This document shows positions 37,890 to 47,974 of a stretch of DNA of 64,000 nt, one piece after another; within the stretch, counting starts at the first letter, position 1; every line of letters begins with the position of its first letter. The stretch is from Mycoplana rhizolycopersici. GTDB taxonomy: Bacteria; Pseudomonadota; Alphaproteobacteria; Rhizobiales; Rhizobiaceae. The stretch lies in contig NZ_JABXYK010000007.1 of the NCBI RefSeq assembly GCF_013378445.1, forward strand, positions 186,001 to 250,000. Direction: 5' to 3'. The translations under genes were made by a program, and so were the position numbers. Under the pieces are notes generated by a model. It was not told where the DNA came from. It made no database searches and saw only the letters and a program-made list of their open reading frames with translations.

Positions 37890-39326
37890 TCACGAGCCGG
37901 CGCGCAGCACCTTGTCGGGGTTCATGATGCCGGCAGGATCGAAGGCGAGCTTGATCCGGCGCATCAGGTCGATCTCGATCGGCGCGCGGACCTCGGCGAG
38001 TTCGTCCCGCTTCAGCTGTCCGATCCCATGCTCGGCCGAGATCGAGCCGCCGAAGCGCAGCACGATCGAATGCACGACGGCGTTGACCTCGCGCCAGCGG
38101 TAGAGAAACGCCTGCTTGTCGGCGCCGACGGGCTGGGAGATGTTGTAGTGGATGTTGCCGTCGCCCATGTGGCCGAAGGAGCAGATTCTCGCTCCCGGGA
38201 TCAGCGCGGCGACGGCGGCGTCCGCCTCAGTCATGAAGGCCGGAATGCTGGAGACCGGCACGGAAACATCGTGCTTGATCGATCCGCCCTCCGGCTTCTG
38301 CGCCGGCGACATGCTCTCGCGCATGTGCCACAGGGCCCGCCGCTGTTCCTCGCTGGTCGCAATCACCGCGTCCTGGACGAGATCCTGCTCGATCGCCTCG
38401 CCAAGCAGCGTCTCCACCATGCGGCGGGCGCTTTCGGGGCTGTCGGACGTCGAAACGTCGATCAGCGCGTACCAGTCGTGACGGGTCGAAAGCGGGTCGC
38501 GCACGCCAGGAATGTGCCGCGTCGTGAAGTCGACGCCGATGCGCGGCATCAGCTCGAAGCCGGTCAGCGCCGCACCGCAGCGCTGTGACGCCTTGTCGAA
38601 CAGCGAAAGCGCGTCGGCGACCGAACGCACGCCAGCAAACGCGACCTCATGGCCCGCGGGGCGGGGGACGAGCTTCAGAACCGCCCCGGTAATGACGCCA
38701 AGCGTGCCTTCCGCGCCGATGAAGAGGTCGCGCAGATCATATCCGGTGTTGTCCTTCTTCAGGCGGCGCAGGCCGTCCCAGATCTCCCCGGTCGGCAGCA
38801 CGACTTCGAGGCCGAGGCAAAGCTGGCGCGCATTGCCATAGGCCAGAACGGCAGTGCCGCCGGCATTGCTGGAGAGATTGCCGCCGATCTGGCAGCTTCC
38901 TTCCGAACCGAGCGACAGCGGAAAGAGCCGGTCGACCGCCTCGGCTGCCTGCTGGATATCCGCCAGCACGCAGCCCGCATCGGCCACGATCACGTTGCCG
39001 ACGGGATCGACGTCGCGGATGCGGTTGAGGCGGGAAAGCGACAGCACCACGTCCGCCCTGCCTTCGCGCGGGATCTGCCCGGCGACGTGGCCTGTGTTTC
39101 CCCCCTGCGGCACGATCGCGGTTTTCGTCGCGCTGGCAAGCTTGAGGATCTCCGACACCTCGGCGACGCTGCCCGGACGCAGCACCAGCGGCGTCGTGCC
39201 GTGGTAGAGCCCGCGCGATTCCACCAGGTAGGGCGAAACGGCGGCAGCGTCGGTCAGGGCATAGGTCTCGCCGGTGATCGCCGCAAACCTTGAAACGAGG
39301 TCGGGGGAGAGCGCGGTGGCTGGCAT
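37890..39326 (-). CDS. FAD-binding oxidoreductase (GlcD/D-2-hydroxyglutarate dehydrogenase type)
   Basis: The 478-residue protein belongs to the vanillyl-alcohol-oxidase flavoenzyme family: PQGGNTGHVAGQIP, SLGSEGSCQIGGNLSSNAGGT (FAD binding) and FGHMGDGNIHYNIS with SAEHGIGQLKRDEL near the C-terminus. Members oxidise D-2-hydroxy acids such as D-lactate, glycolate or D-2-hydroxyglutarate. The ATG at 39326 follows AAGGAATT. It is separated from the Sua5-like gene upstream by two bases, so the pair is an operon. The substrate cannot be told from sequence. Confidence 0.88.
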   Translation of the reverse strand: MPATALSPDLVSRFAAITGETYALTDAAAVSPYLVESRGLYHGTTPLVLRPGSVAEVSEILKLASATKTAIVPQGGNTGHVAGQIPREGRADVVLSLSRLNRIRDVDPVGNVIVADAGCVLADIQQAAEAVDRLFPLSLGSEGSCQIGGNLSSNAGGTAVLAYGNARQLCLGLEVVLPTGEIWDGLRRLKKDNTGYDLRDLFIGAEGTLGVITGAVLKLVPRPAGHEVAFAGVRSVADALSLFDKASQRCGAALTGFELMPRIGVDFTTRHIPGVRDPLSTRHDWYALIDVSTSDSPESARRMVETLLGEAIEQDLVQDAVIATSEEQRRALWHMRESMSPAQKPEGGSIKHDVSVPVSSIPAFMTEADAAVAALIPGARICSFGHMGDGNIHYNISQPVGADKQAFLYRWREVNAVVHSIVLRFGGSISAEHGIGQLKRDELAEVRAPIEIDLMRRIKLAFDPAGIMNPDKVLRAGS

Positions 39327-39328
39327 GA

Positions 39329-40303
39329 TCAATTCCTTGGCGCCGCAGCGCGTTCGAGACGGTCGTTGATGGCCTCGCCGAGGCCGGTGGCGGGCACCGG
39401 AGCAAAGGCGATGCATCGCGCGCCGCTGGCGTCCGCCTTCTGCATGTGGCCGAAGAGATTGGCTGCTGCTTCGCGCAGGTCGCTGCCGGGGCTCAGGTCC
39501 AGCACGATTGTCGCCTTGTCCTCTCCGGGAAGCGGTGTGCCGCCGAAGCGGATCAGTGCCTCGCCGGGGGTCACGTCGGTGGCATTCAGCCGTACCCCTG
39601 TCGAAGGCGCATAGTGCGAGGCGAGCATGCCCGGCGCCTCGATCGTCGCGCCCGCGCTCGCCGGCCGGAGGACGACAAGTCCCGTCAGCGCTTCGACATC
39701 GGCCACGTTCAACCCGCCGGGACGCAAGAGATGGATCGCGCCGTCGACGACCTTCAGGATGGTCGATTCCAGCCCGACGCTGGCCGGCCCGGCATCGAGG
39801 ATCAGTTCGATCTTCTCGCCCAGGTCGGCATTGACATGCTCGGCACTAGTCGGGCTGATCCTGCCGGAGGTGTTGGCGCTGGGGGCTGCAAGCGGGCGGT
39901 CGAATGCCGCAAGCAGCCGGCCGGCAATGCCCGTCGGCACGCGGATGCCGACCGTATCGAGTCCAGCGCGCGCGAGCGGGTGGATCGGCGTGTCTTTCCG
40001 CACCGGCAACACCAGCGTCAGCGGCCCCGGCCAGAAGGCTTCGGCAATCTTGCGCGAGATCGGGTCGAAAACGGCGTGCTGCTCGGCCATCTCAAGATCC
40101 GCCATGTGGCAGATGAGCGGGTTGAACCGCGGCCGCCCCTTGGTCTCGTAGATGCGGCCGATCGCTTCGGGATTGGTCGCATCCGCCGAAAGCCCGTAGA
40201 CGGTCTCTGTCGGGATCGCGACCGGCAGGCCGCGCGAAAGCACCTCGCAGGCGCGGCGGATGGCTTCCTCGGGATGCGTGATTGTGTCGACGACCTCTGC
40301 CAT
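39329..40303 (-). CDS. Sua5/YwlC-type threonylcarbamoyl-AMP synthase
   Basis: The 324-residue enzyme makes threonylcarbamoyl-AMP, the precursor for the t6A37 modification of ANN-decoding tRNAs. The N-terminal YrdC domain contains GLPVAIPTETVYGLSADATN, KGRPRFNPLICH and PSANTSGRISPTSA; the C-terminal part (about 220-324) is the extra Sua5 domain. The length shows the long Sua5 form rather than the short TsaC form. It is directly upstream of the FAD oxidase. Confidence 0.93.
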   Translation of the reverse strand: MAEVVDTITHPEEAIRRACEVLSRGLPVAIPTETVYGLSADATNPEAIGRIYETKGRPRFNPLICHMADLEMAEQHAVFDPISRKIAEAFWPGPLTLVLPVRKDTPIHPLARAGLDTVGIRVPTGIAGRLLAAFDRPLAAPSANTSGRISPTSAEHVNADLGEKIELILDAGPASVGLESTILKVVDGAIHLLRPGGLNVADVEALTGLVVLRPASAGATIEAPGMLASHYAPSTGVRLNATDVTPGEALIRFGGTPLPGEDKATIVLDLSPGSDLREAAANLFGHMQKADASGARCIAFAPVPATGLGEAINDRLERAAAPRN

Positions 40304-40491
40304 CTCGTCCGTTTCTCATTCGTTGGCCGGCCATCGCTTTACCGCCTTTGGTGACCGGATGCCAAGCCACAAACATGTCTGCACGCATTGCGTGTCGGAT
40401 TGGCGAAATTCGCCGAATGATGCGCGCCTTGTTAGATGCTTCGTAACGGATGGATGATAGGAATGGCTCGATATGGGATGGGGCTGTTTCC

Positions 40492-41556
40492 ATGAGTCAT
40501 AAGAAATCGTCCACGAACGAGATCGCCTTGCGCATCGCTGCCGCCATGCAGCAGATGGGGATCGACGGGCTGCCGCGCAATTATGAGCTGGTCTACGAGG
40601 CCTATGCGGGCGCCAATCCCGAGCTCGTCCGCGAGTTCATCGCGCTCGGCAAGTTCAAGACGCAAGCCGCACTCGACGAACTCGGCCGGAAATATCTGCC
40701 GCACCATCACGAGGAAAGCGTGCTCCAGCGCTCCGCCGGTGCCGTGCGCGACGAGATGACGAATTTCATGACCCTGCTGGAGCAGGAGCGAGTCTCGCTC
40801 AGCGACTACGGCCGCCTGATCGGCGAGGCCTCGCAGGCGATCTTCGCCGACGGCGAGGCCCCGGCCTCCACGCTCGGCAGCTCGATCGAGCGGCTGCGCC
40901 AGGCGACGGAGCAGCAGGCCAGCCGCAATGCCGAGATGGAGGCGAAGGTCGCCGCACAGTCGGAAAACGTGGATGCCATCCAGCGCGATCTTACCGCTTT
41001 CGAGGCCACCAAGTTCAGCGACGCCGCCACCGGGCTCGGCAATCGCCGCGCCTTCAACAAGGCCGTGGCGAAGGTCTATGCCAATGCCGATATTCCGCTG
41101 TCCTGCGGACTTGCCGTCATCGAGATCGACGTCGGCAAGCGCTTCTCGCAGGGGCAGGTGGATGCCTTGAACGGCTATCTGGTCCGCCACTACGGGGCGC
41201 TCATCAAGCGCACGTCGCCGGCCAGCGACGTGGTCTGCCGCTTCGACGGCTTTCGTTTCGGCTTTCTGTTCCATACGTCGGACGAAAGCGAAGTGGTTCG
41301 CCTGCTGGCCCTGCTTCGCACAGCCTTTGCCGCAGCCCCGCTCAAGCATCCCGAGACGATGCGCAATCTCGGCTCGCTCACGTTTTCGGCCGGGGTCTGC
41401 CTTTCCGACGCCGCTGGCAACGCCTTCGACTTCGTCAATCTGGCGGAGAAGGCTCTGCAGCAGGCGCAATCGGCCGGCGGCAACCGCACCGTCGTCCATC
41501 GCGGCAGCGACGTTGCCGGCGAGGGCAAGGACTGGATGATCTACCGGGCCGGCTGA
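40492..41556 (+). CDS. GGDEF-domain protein with degenerate active site
   Basis: The 354-residue cytosolic protein has an N-terminal helical part (1-165, including a possible coiled-coil at about 130-165), then a GGDEF domain beginning SDAATGLGNRRAFN (about 176-189). The catalytic GGDEF is replaced by DGFRF (252-256), and the inhibitory RxxD has Pro for Arg (PASD, 243-246). It is unlikely to make cyclic di-GMP; it may bind it, or GTP, as a receptor or partner. The ATG at 40492 is preferred; an upstream in-frame ATG at 40450 adds 14 residues. Confidence 0.85.
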   Translation: MSHKKSSTNEIALRIAAAMQQMGIDGLPRNYELVYEAYAGANPELVREFIALGKFKTQAALDELGRKYLPHHHEESVLQRSAGAVRDEMTNFMTLLEQERVSLSDYGRLIGEASQAIFADGEAPASTLGSSIERLRQATEQQASRNAEMEAKVAAQSENVDAIQRDLTAFEATKFSDAATGLGNRRAFNKAVAKVYANADIPLSCGLAVIEIDVGKRFSQGQVDALNGYLVRHYGALIKRTSPASDVVCRFDGFRFGFLFHTSDESEVVRLLALLRTAFAAAPLKHPETMRNLGSLTFSAGVCLSDAAGNAFDFVNLAEKALQQAQSAGGNRTVVHRGSDVAGEGKDWMIYRAG

Positions 41557-41714
41557 GGGCGATCCGCGGTTTCCACCAAGTTCGAACGGGTTTCCGCATG
41601 CCGCACGAAAGCGGCTCGCGGGGCGCCTATTTTATCTTTGCCTGCAAAGTCGATTGGTGCAAACTGGGCCGGATTTTGATTGACGAATTTCTCTCGAACA
41701 ACAGGAGAGTTGCC

Positions 41715-42377
41715 ATGACACTTGCTATCAACGACGTGGCGCCGGATTTCAAAGCGGAGACGACGGACGGTCCCATCCAGTTCCACGACTGGATCGGCGA
41801 TTCCTGGGCGGTGCTGTTCTCGCATCCCAAGGATTTCACGCCGGTCTGCACCACCGAACTCGGCTACATGGCCAGGATCAAGCCGGAGTTCGACAAGCGT
41901 GGCGTCAAGATCATCGGCCTGTCGGTCGATCCGCTCGACCGCCACGCCGGCTGGGCGAGAGACATCGAGGAAACGCAGGGCCATGCCCCCAATTTCCCCA
42001 TGATCGCAGACATCGATTACAACGTCTCCAAGCTCTACGGCATGCTGCCGGCGGCCGTCTCCGGCGATCCGACCGTCCGCACGCCTGCAGACAACCAGAC
42101 GGTGCGCAACGTCTTCGTGGTCGGCCCGGATAAGAAGGTGAAACTGATCCTCGTCTACCCGATGACGACGGGGCGCAACTTCGACGAAGTCCTGCGCGTG
42201 ATCGACAGCCTGCAGCTGACGGCCAGGCACAAGGTCGCAACCCCGGTCAACTGGCAGAGCGGCGACGACGTCATCATCGCCGGCTCCGTGTCGGACGACG
42301 ACGCCCGCAAGCAGTATCCGGACGGCTGGCACGCACCGAAGCCCTATATCCGCATCGTACCGCAGCCGGGCTCCTGA
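41715..42377 (+). CDS. 1-Cys peroxiredoxin (Prx6 type)
   Basis: The 220-residue peroxidase reduces hydrogen peroxide and organic peroxides. The peroxidatic cysteine is in HPKDFTPVCTTELG, and the extended C-terminal part (PVNWQSGDDVIIAGSVSDDDA) is the Prx6 hallmark. No second conserved cysteine is seen. The ATG at 41715 has a strong AGGAGAG site; an upstream in-frame start at 41598 would add Lys/Arg-rich residues outside the fold. A clear terminator follows. Confidence 0.93.
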   Translation: MTLAINDVAPDFKAETTDGPIQFHDWIGDSWAVLFSHPKDFTPVCTTELGYMARIKPEFDKRGVKIIGLSVDPLDRHAGWARDIEETQGHAPNFPMIADIDYNVSKLYGMLPAAVSGDPTVRTPADNQTVRNVFVVGPDKKVKLILVYPMTTGRNFDEVLRVIDSLQLTARHKVATPVNWQSGDDVIIAGSVSDDDARKQYPDGWHAPKPYIRIVPQPGS

Positions 42378-42401
42378 CGCTCGCCTGCCTGAAAATTGAA
42401 G

Positions 42402-42428
42402 CGGCCCGGCAATTCGCCGGGCCGTTTT
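42402..42428 (+). terminator. Rho-independent terminator of the peroxiredoxin gene
   Basis: A perfect 9-base GC stem (42402-42410 with 42416-42424) followed by TTTT, 24 bases after the stop codon. Confidence 0.88.
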
Positions 42429-42500
42429 GCTTACGGTATGTCGCGCCAAGGTCCGTCGCAGTCCCGCGACGCGGCATCCGTGGGGCGAGGTTTCCGATTT

Positions 42501-43109
42501 TCAGATCGCGCGGATGATCTTGCGCAGTTCCTCGGTGCGGGCACCGAGAAGAAGCACGTTGCGCATCGCGTCTTCGGGATCGTGCGTATGGAAGAGGACG
42601 CCGTCCTCGCCGACCTTGCGGTCGATCTCGAGCCGGCCCTCGATTTCCGAAGGGCGGATCGCGATGGCGAAATACATGCGCCGGAACTTGGGGCTGATCG
42701 ACCGGAAGAAGCGCTCGCCCTCACCGATCTCCGAATAGAAGTTCGCCATGTAGAACGACCACTGGACGTTCTCGTGCTGGGGCAGGCGCGTGTTCGAGAC
42801 GGTGACGTGGCAGTAGCCGAGATGCGGCATGGAGGCGAGCGTGCGATGGAAGATCAGCTTCGGAAAGCGGATCGAGCGGTGAAATCCGTTGATCCGCTCG
42901 TGCGTGACAGTGCCGGCCTGTTCCAGCTTCCTGCCCGTGTGTTCGGCGACCTCGCGATAGGTGAGATAGCGCTTTTCCGGCTCGCTCCAGGTGCGCCGTT
43001 CCAGCTTTCCCGTCCGCAGATAGTCGGTATAGGCGGCGGCCCCGCGCTGCGAGCGCTTGTAGGCCACGGCGTCGTAGTATCTGAACTTGGGTGCGGGGTT
43101 GGGCAGCAC
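42501..43109 (-). CDS. Conserved hypothetical protein, unknown fold
   Basis: The 202-residue protein has no motif I recognise. It contains YLRTGKLERRTW, a VTHERINGFHRSIRFPKL segment, and SFYMANFYSEIGEGERFFRS, and is moderately basic. I think related proteins occur widely in Rhizobiaceae as uncharacterised families. A possible CtrA half-site (ATGGTTAA, 43157-43164) lies about 50 bases upstream of its start. It converges with the peroxiredoxin gene. No function is proposed. Confidence 0.7.
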   Translation of the reverse strand: MLPNPAPKFRYYDAVAYKRSQRGAAAYTDYLRTGKLERRTWSEPEKRYLTYREVAEHTGRKLEQAGTVTHERINGFHRSIRFPKLIFHRTLASMPHLGYCHVTVSNTRLPQHENVQWSFYMANFYSEIGEGERFFRSISPKFRRMYFAIAIRPSEIEGRLEIDRKVGEDGVLFHTHDPEDAMRNVLLLGARTEELRKIIRAI

Positions 43110-43156
43110 AGCGGGGCTCCGGAAGCATGACAGTCGTGTCCGGATAGTGCCCGCTT

Positions 43157-43164
43157 ATGGTTAA
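43157..43164 (-). promoter_or_regulatory. Single candidate CtrA half-site
   Basis: ATGGTTAA, read as TTAACCAT on the minus strand, about 50 bases upstream of the gene starting at 43109. The octamer matches the CtrA motif I remember for rhizobia, but eight bases can occur by chance. Confidence 0.25.
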
Positions 43165-43254
43165 CGCCCGCCTTACGCCGCCGCGCAGGCCAGGAAAATG
43201 CCTGGGCCGTAAGCGGGCCGCCACGGGTGACCCGACCCAATGGCCGGCGGGGCG

Positions 43255-44931
<1,677 letters not shown>

Positions 44932-45302
44932 CTTTCACCCTCCAGTGACAAGGTTCATGTTGTGCCTTCAATGCTCTTGCTGGCTGGGCTCGTAGGACAG
45001 GAGCGGGCTCCCCGAGCGGATAATGCGATATTAGGCTATCATGAAATTGCAGCGCTTGCATCCGCACTACCGTTCCGCAACCAGAAGCAGGCATCGTCAT
45101 CGGAATTGGCGCAAAGAGAATATCTGCCTCTTTTGCGGTCTTGTCGCACATTTGTTGATCGTTTGACTACTTCTTGTCAGCTAACTGTCTGAAATAAATG
45201 TATTTTTAATCGAGAACCCTCCGATGTGCATTGTCGCCAAAGCGGAAGGCGACGTCGCATTTAAGCCGCTCAGAACCAGGGCTTTTCGCTTAGATGAAGA
45301 CG
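44932..45302. other. Divergent upstream region of sulfatase and riboswitch
   Basis: About 370 bases without a credible gene. It must hold the promoters for the sulfatase (-) and the riboswitch mRNA (+). An AT-rich patch near 45188-45215 (TGAAATAAATGTATTTTTAAT) is a likely promoter area for the + strand, but I cannot fix the hexamers. Confidence 0.45.
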
Positions 45303-45473
45303 TTCAAGGTGCTGCCTCTTTAGGGAGGGCGGATAATTGGGAAGCCGGTGGAAATCCGGAGCTGCCCCCGCAACGGTAAGGGAAGAAATCGCGGCATAAG
45401 GCCACTGGATATTCCGGGAAGGCGCCGCGCGGTCCGCAGAGGACATCTCTCAAGCCCGGAAACCAGCCTTGAA
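45303..45473 (+). promoter_or_regulatory. Cobalamin riboswitch upstream of the oxygenase operon
   Basis: The sequence holds the cobalamin-riboswitch core: GGAAGCCGGTGGAAATCCGG at 45340-45360, then the CTGCCCCCGCAACGGTAAGG stretch at 45362-45382, GCCACTGG near 45401-45408, GGGAAGGCG at 45416-45424 and a closing CCCGGAAACCAGCC. A seven-base outer stem pairs 45303-45309 (TTCAAGG) with 45467-45473 (CCTTGAA). Such elements bind adenosylcobalamin or related corrinoids and usually turn genes off. It begins 286 bases before the gbcA-like start codon. Confidence 0.93.
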
Positions 45474-45536
45474 ACGACGAAACGTAACCGACTGCGGCGG
45501 GCGGTCGGGGCGCAGCGAAGCCATGCCGTGCGGCTG

Positions 45537-45587
45537 GCCGCTTCCGTCCATGCCCGTTTCAGGTGAGCAAGCTTTTGAGGAAGCGGC
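45537..45587 (+). promoter_or_regulatory. Predicted Shine-Dalgarno sequestering helix
   Basis: GCCGCTTCC (45537-45545) is exactly complementary to GGAAGCGGC (45579-45587), which directly precedes the ATG at 45589 and takes in part of the ribosome site GAGG (45577-45580). When formed, this 9-base helix would hide the site, so it is a good candidate for the translational expression platform of the riboswitch just upstream. Confidence 0.6.
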
Positions 45588-45588
45588 A

Positions 45589-46833
45589 ATGGACATTCGC
45601 AGTGAAGTGCTTCGCAGGATCAGGAACCGTCGCGGGGGATACAGCCTCGATCAGGCGTTTTACATCGACCAGGACTACTACAAGCTGGATCTGGAGACGA
45701 TCTGGTATCGCGACTGGCTCTTCATCGGCCACGATTGCGAGATCCCGCGCGCCGGCAATTACTTCACCGTCCAGGTCGGCGACTATCCGGTCGTCATCAC
45801 CCGCGACCGCCAGGGCGTCATCCGCGCGCTGCACAATTCCTGCCGCCACCGCGGCTCCCGCGTCTGCACCCAGCACAAGGGCGCATCGGCCAAGCTCGTC
45901 TGTCCCTACCACCAGTGGACCTACGAACTGGATGGCACGTTGCTTTTCGCCCGCCACATGGCGGAAGATTTCGACAAGAGCCAGCACGGCCTGAAGCAGG
46001 TCCATTGCGAGACGGTCGGCGGCTACATCTTCATCTGTCTGGCCGACGAGGCGCCGGACTTCGCCCCCTACCGCGAACTGGCCGAACCCTATCTGGTCCG
46101 CCACCGGCTCGGCGAAACGAAGGTCGCCTTCGAAAGCACCATCGTCGAGAAGGGCAACTGGAAGCTGGTCTGGGAAAACAACCGCGAGTGCTACCACTGC
46201 GCGGCCAACCATCCCGAACTCTGCCGCACCTATCCCGAGGCGCCGAGCGCCACCGGCGTCCAGGGCGCCAAGGACGATCCGGTGATTTCCGGACACTGGG
46301 CCAAGTGCGAGGCGGCGGGCCTGCCGAGCGAATTCCGCATGTCGCCGTCGGGCCAGTTCCGCCTGGCGCGCATGCCGCTGATCGGCGACGCCGAGAGCTA
46401 CACCATGTCCGGTGCGCGCGCCGTCCGCCGCCCGCTGTCGGGCGACGTCACCGAAAGCCATATCGGCACGCTTTTGATGTTCCACTATCCGACCACCTGG
46501 AACCACGTTCTTGGCGACCATGCGATCACCTTCCGCGTGCTGCCGCTCGGCCCGGAACTGACGCAAGTCACCACCAAGTGGCTCGTCAACAAGGATGCCG
46601 TCGAGGGCATCGACTACAATCTCGAGGAACTGACGCACGTCTGGACCGAGACCAACGACCAGGACCGCCAGATCGTCGAGGAGAACGCCTTCGGCATCCG
46701 TTCGCCCGCCTACGAGCCCGGCCCCTATTCGCCGGAGGACGAGGGCGGCGTGATGCAGTTCGTCGAGTGGTACTGCCAGTTCATGGAAAAACGCCTGCAG
46801 GGCGAAAAGCAACCTCTGATCCGGGTGGCGTGA
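45589..46833 (+). CDS. gbcA: Rieske oxygenase, probable glycine betaine monooxygenase subunit
   Basis: The 414-residue oxygenase component has a Rieske [2Fe-2S] site C85-x-H87 ... C105-x2-H108 (in CRHRGS and CPYHQW) and a mononuclear iron site in ENNRECYHCAANHPEL (H203, H208). This resembles GbcA, which with a reductase demethylates glycine betaine to dimethylglycine plus formaldehyde. Carnitine, stachydrine and choline oxygenases are alternatives. The ATG at 45589 has GAGG eight bases upstream; a start at 45469 would fall inside the riboswitch. The reductase gene follows after one base. Expression is predicted to respond to cobalamin. Confidence 0.83.
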   Translation: MDIRSEVLRRIRNRRGGYSLDQAFYIDQDYYKLDLETIWYRDWLFIGHDCEIPRAGNYFTVQVGDYPVVITRDRQGVIRALHNSCRHRGSRVCTQHKGASAKLVCPYHQWTYELDGTLLFARHMAEDFDKSQHGLKQVHCETVGGYIFICLADEAPDFAPYRELAEPYLVRHRLGETKVAFESTIVEKGNWKLVWENNRECYHCAANHPELCRTYPEAPSATGVQGAKDDPVISGHWAKCEAAGLPSEFRMSPSGQFRLARMPLIGDAESYTMSGARAVRRPLSGDVTESHIGTLLMFHYPTTWNHVLGDHAITFRVLPLGPELTQVTTKWLVNKDAVEGIDYNLEELTHVWTETNDQDRQIVEENAFGIRSPAYEPGPYSPEDEGGVMQFVEWYCQFMEKRLQGEKQPLIRVA

Positions 46834-46834
46834 G

Positions 46835-47932
46835 ATGACGATCGCAAGCCAGTTCCGGCATTTCGACGAACTCCAGCCCTGGAACGATCGCCAGCACCTT
46901 TTGGAGTGCATCGCGGTCACGGTCGAGACGGCCGACGTGATGACGTTCACCTTCCGCTCCGACCGCGAGAACTGGTTCCGCTACCTTCCGGGCCAGTTCG
47001 TCACGCTGGAGCTGCCGGTGACGCCGGACGATCCGGTCATGCGCACCTACACGCTGTCTTCGACGCCGTCGCGGCCGTTCTCGGTCGCCGTCACCGTCAA
47101 GGCGCAGAAGGACAGTATCGGCACGCGCTGGATGTTCGACCATCTCAAGCCCGGCATGCAGCTGAAGGCCTTCGGGCCGCTCGGCGACTTCTCCTTCGTC
47201 CGGCATCCGGGCGAAAAGTACCTGTTCATCTCGGCCGGCTCCGGCGTCACGCCGATGATGTCGATGACGCGCTGGATGGCCGATTGTGCGCCGCAGAGCG
47301 ATGTCGCCTTCGTCTCCTGCGCGCGCACGCCGCAGGACATCCTGTTCCGGCCGGAGCTCGAATGTCTGTCGGCGCAGATGCCGAACCTCTCGCTCGGCTT
47401 CGTCGTCGAGGGTCGCAATCCGCGTGACGGCTGGCATGGGCTGCGTGGCCGCATCGATGGACCGCGACTGTCGCTGCTTGCGCCCGACTTCCGCGACCGC
47501 ACCGTCTTCTGCTGCGGCCCGGAACCGTTCATGCGCGGCGTGAAGGACATGCTGAAGGTCTGCGGCTTCGACATGGCGCGCTACCACGAGGAGAGTTTTC
47601 AGCCGGCGGCGGCACCCGCAGCCGAAGAGCTTGCCGTGCGCGCCGGCCCCGGCGAGGTCGATGCCTCGGCCGTCTCCACCGTCACCTTCACCATGGCGGG
47701 CAAGGAGGCTGCCTGCCCGCCCGGCCAGACTATCCTCCAGACCGCCCGGTCCGCCGGCGTGCGCATCGGTGCTGCCTGCGAGGGTGGCCTGTGCGGTACC
47801 TGCCGCGTGATGAAGGTATCGGGCGAAGTCGAGATGAACCACAACGGCGGCATCCTCGACGACGAGATCGCCGAAGGCTACATCCTCGCCTGCTGCTCCC
47901 GCCCGGTTGGCGACGTCCAGATCGAGGCGTGA
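46835..47932 (+). CDS. gbcB: Flavin/ferredoxin reductase component of the oxygenase
   Basis: The 365-residue electron-transfer partner has an FAD-binding domain (RTYTLSSTPS), an NAD(P)H-binding domain (LFISAGSGVTPMMSMTRWM, VFCCGPEPFM), and a C-terminal plant-type ferredoxin domain (ACEGGLCGTCRVMK, then LACCSRPVG). It passes electrons from NAD(P)H to the Rieske protein. It starts one base after the gbcA stop, so both are on the riboswitch-controlled mRNA. GbcB is inferred from this pairing. Confidence 0.88.
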   Translation: MTIASQFRHFDELQPWNDRQHLLECIAVTVETADVMTFTFRSDRENWFRYLPGQFVTLELPVTPDDPVMRTYTLSSTPSRPFSVAVTVKAQKDSIGTRWMFDHLKPGMQLKAFGPLGDFSFVRHPGEKYLFISAGSGVTPMMSMTRWMADCAPQSDVAFVSCARTPQDILFRPELECLSAQMPNLSLGFVVEGRNPRDGWHGLRGRIDGPRLSLLAPDFRDRTVFCCGPEPFMRGVKDMLKVCGFDMARYHEESFQPAAAPAAEELAVRAGPGEVDASAVSTVTFTMAGKEAACPPGQTILQTARSAGVRIGAACEGGLCGTCRVMKVSGEVEMNHNGGILDDEIAEGYILACCSRPVGDVQIEA

Positions 47933-47974
47933 AGCAGGCTTTGCCGGCATATAGGCAGGGCATTCGCCGACCGT

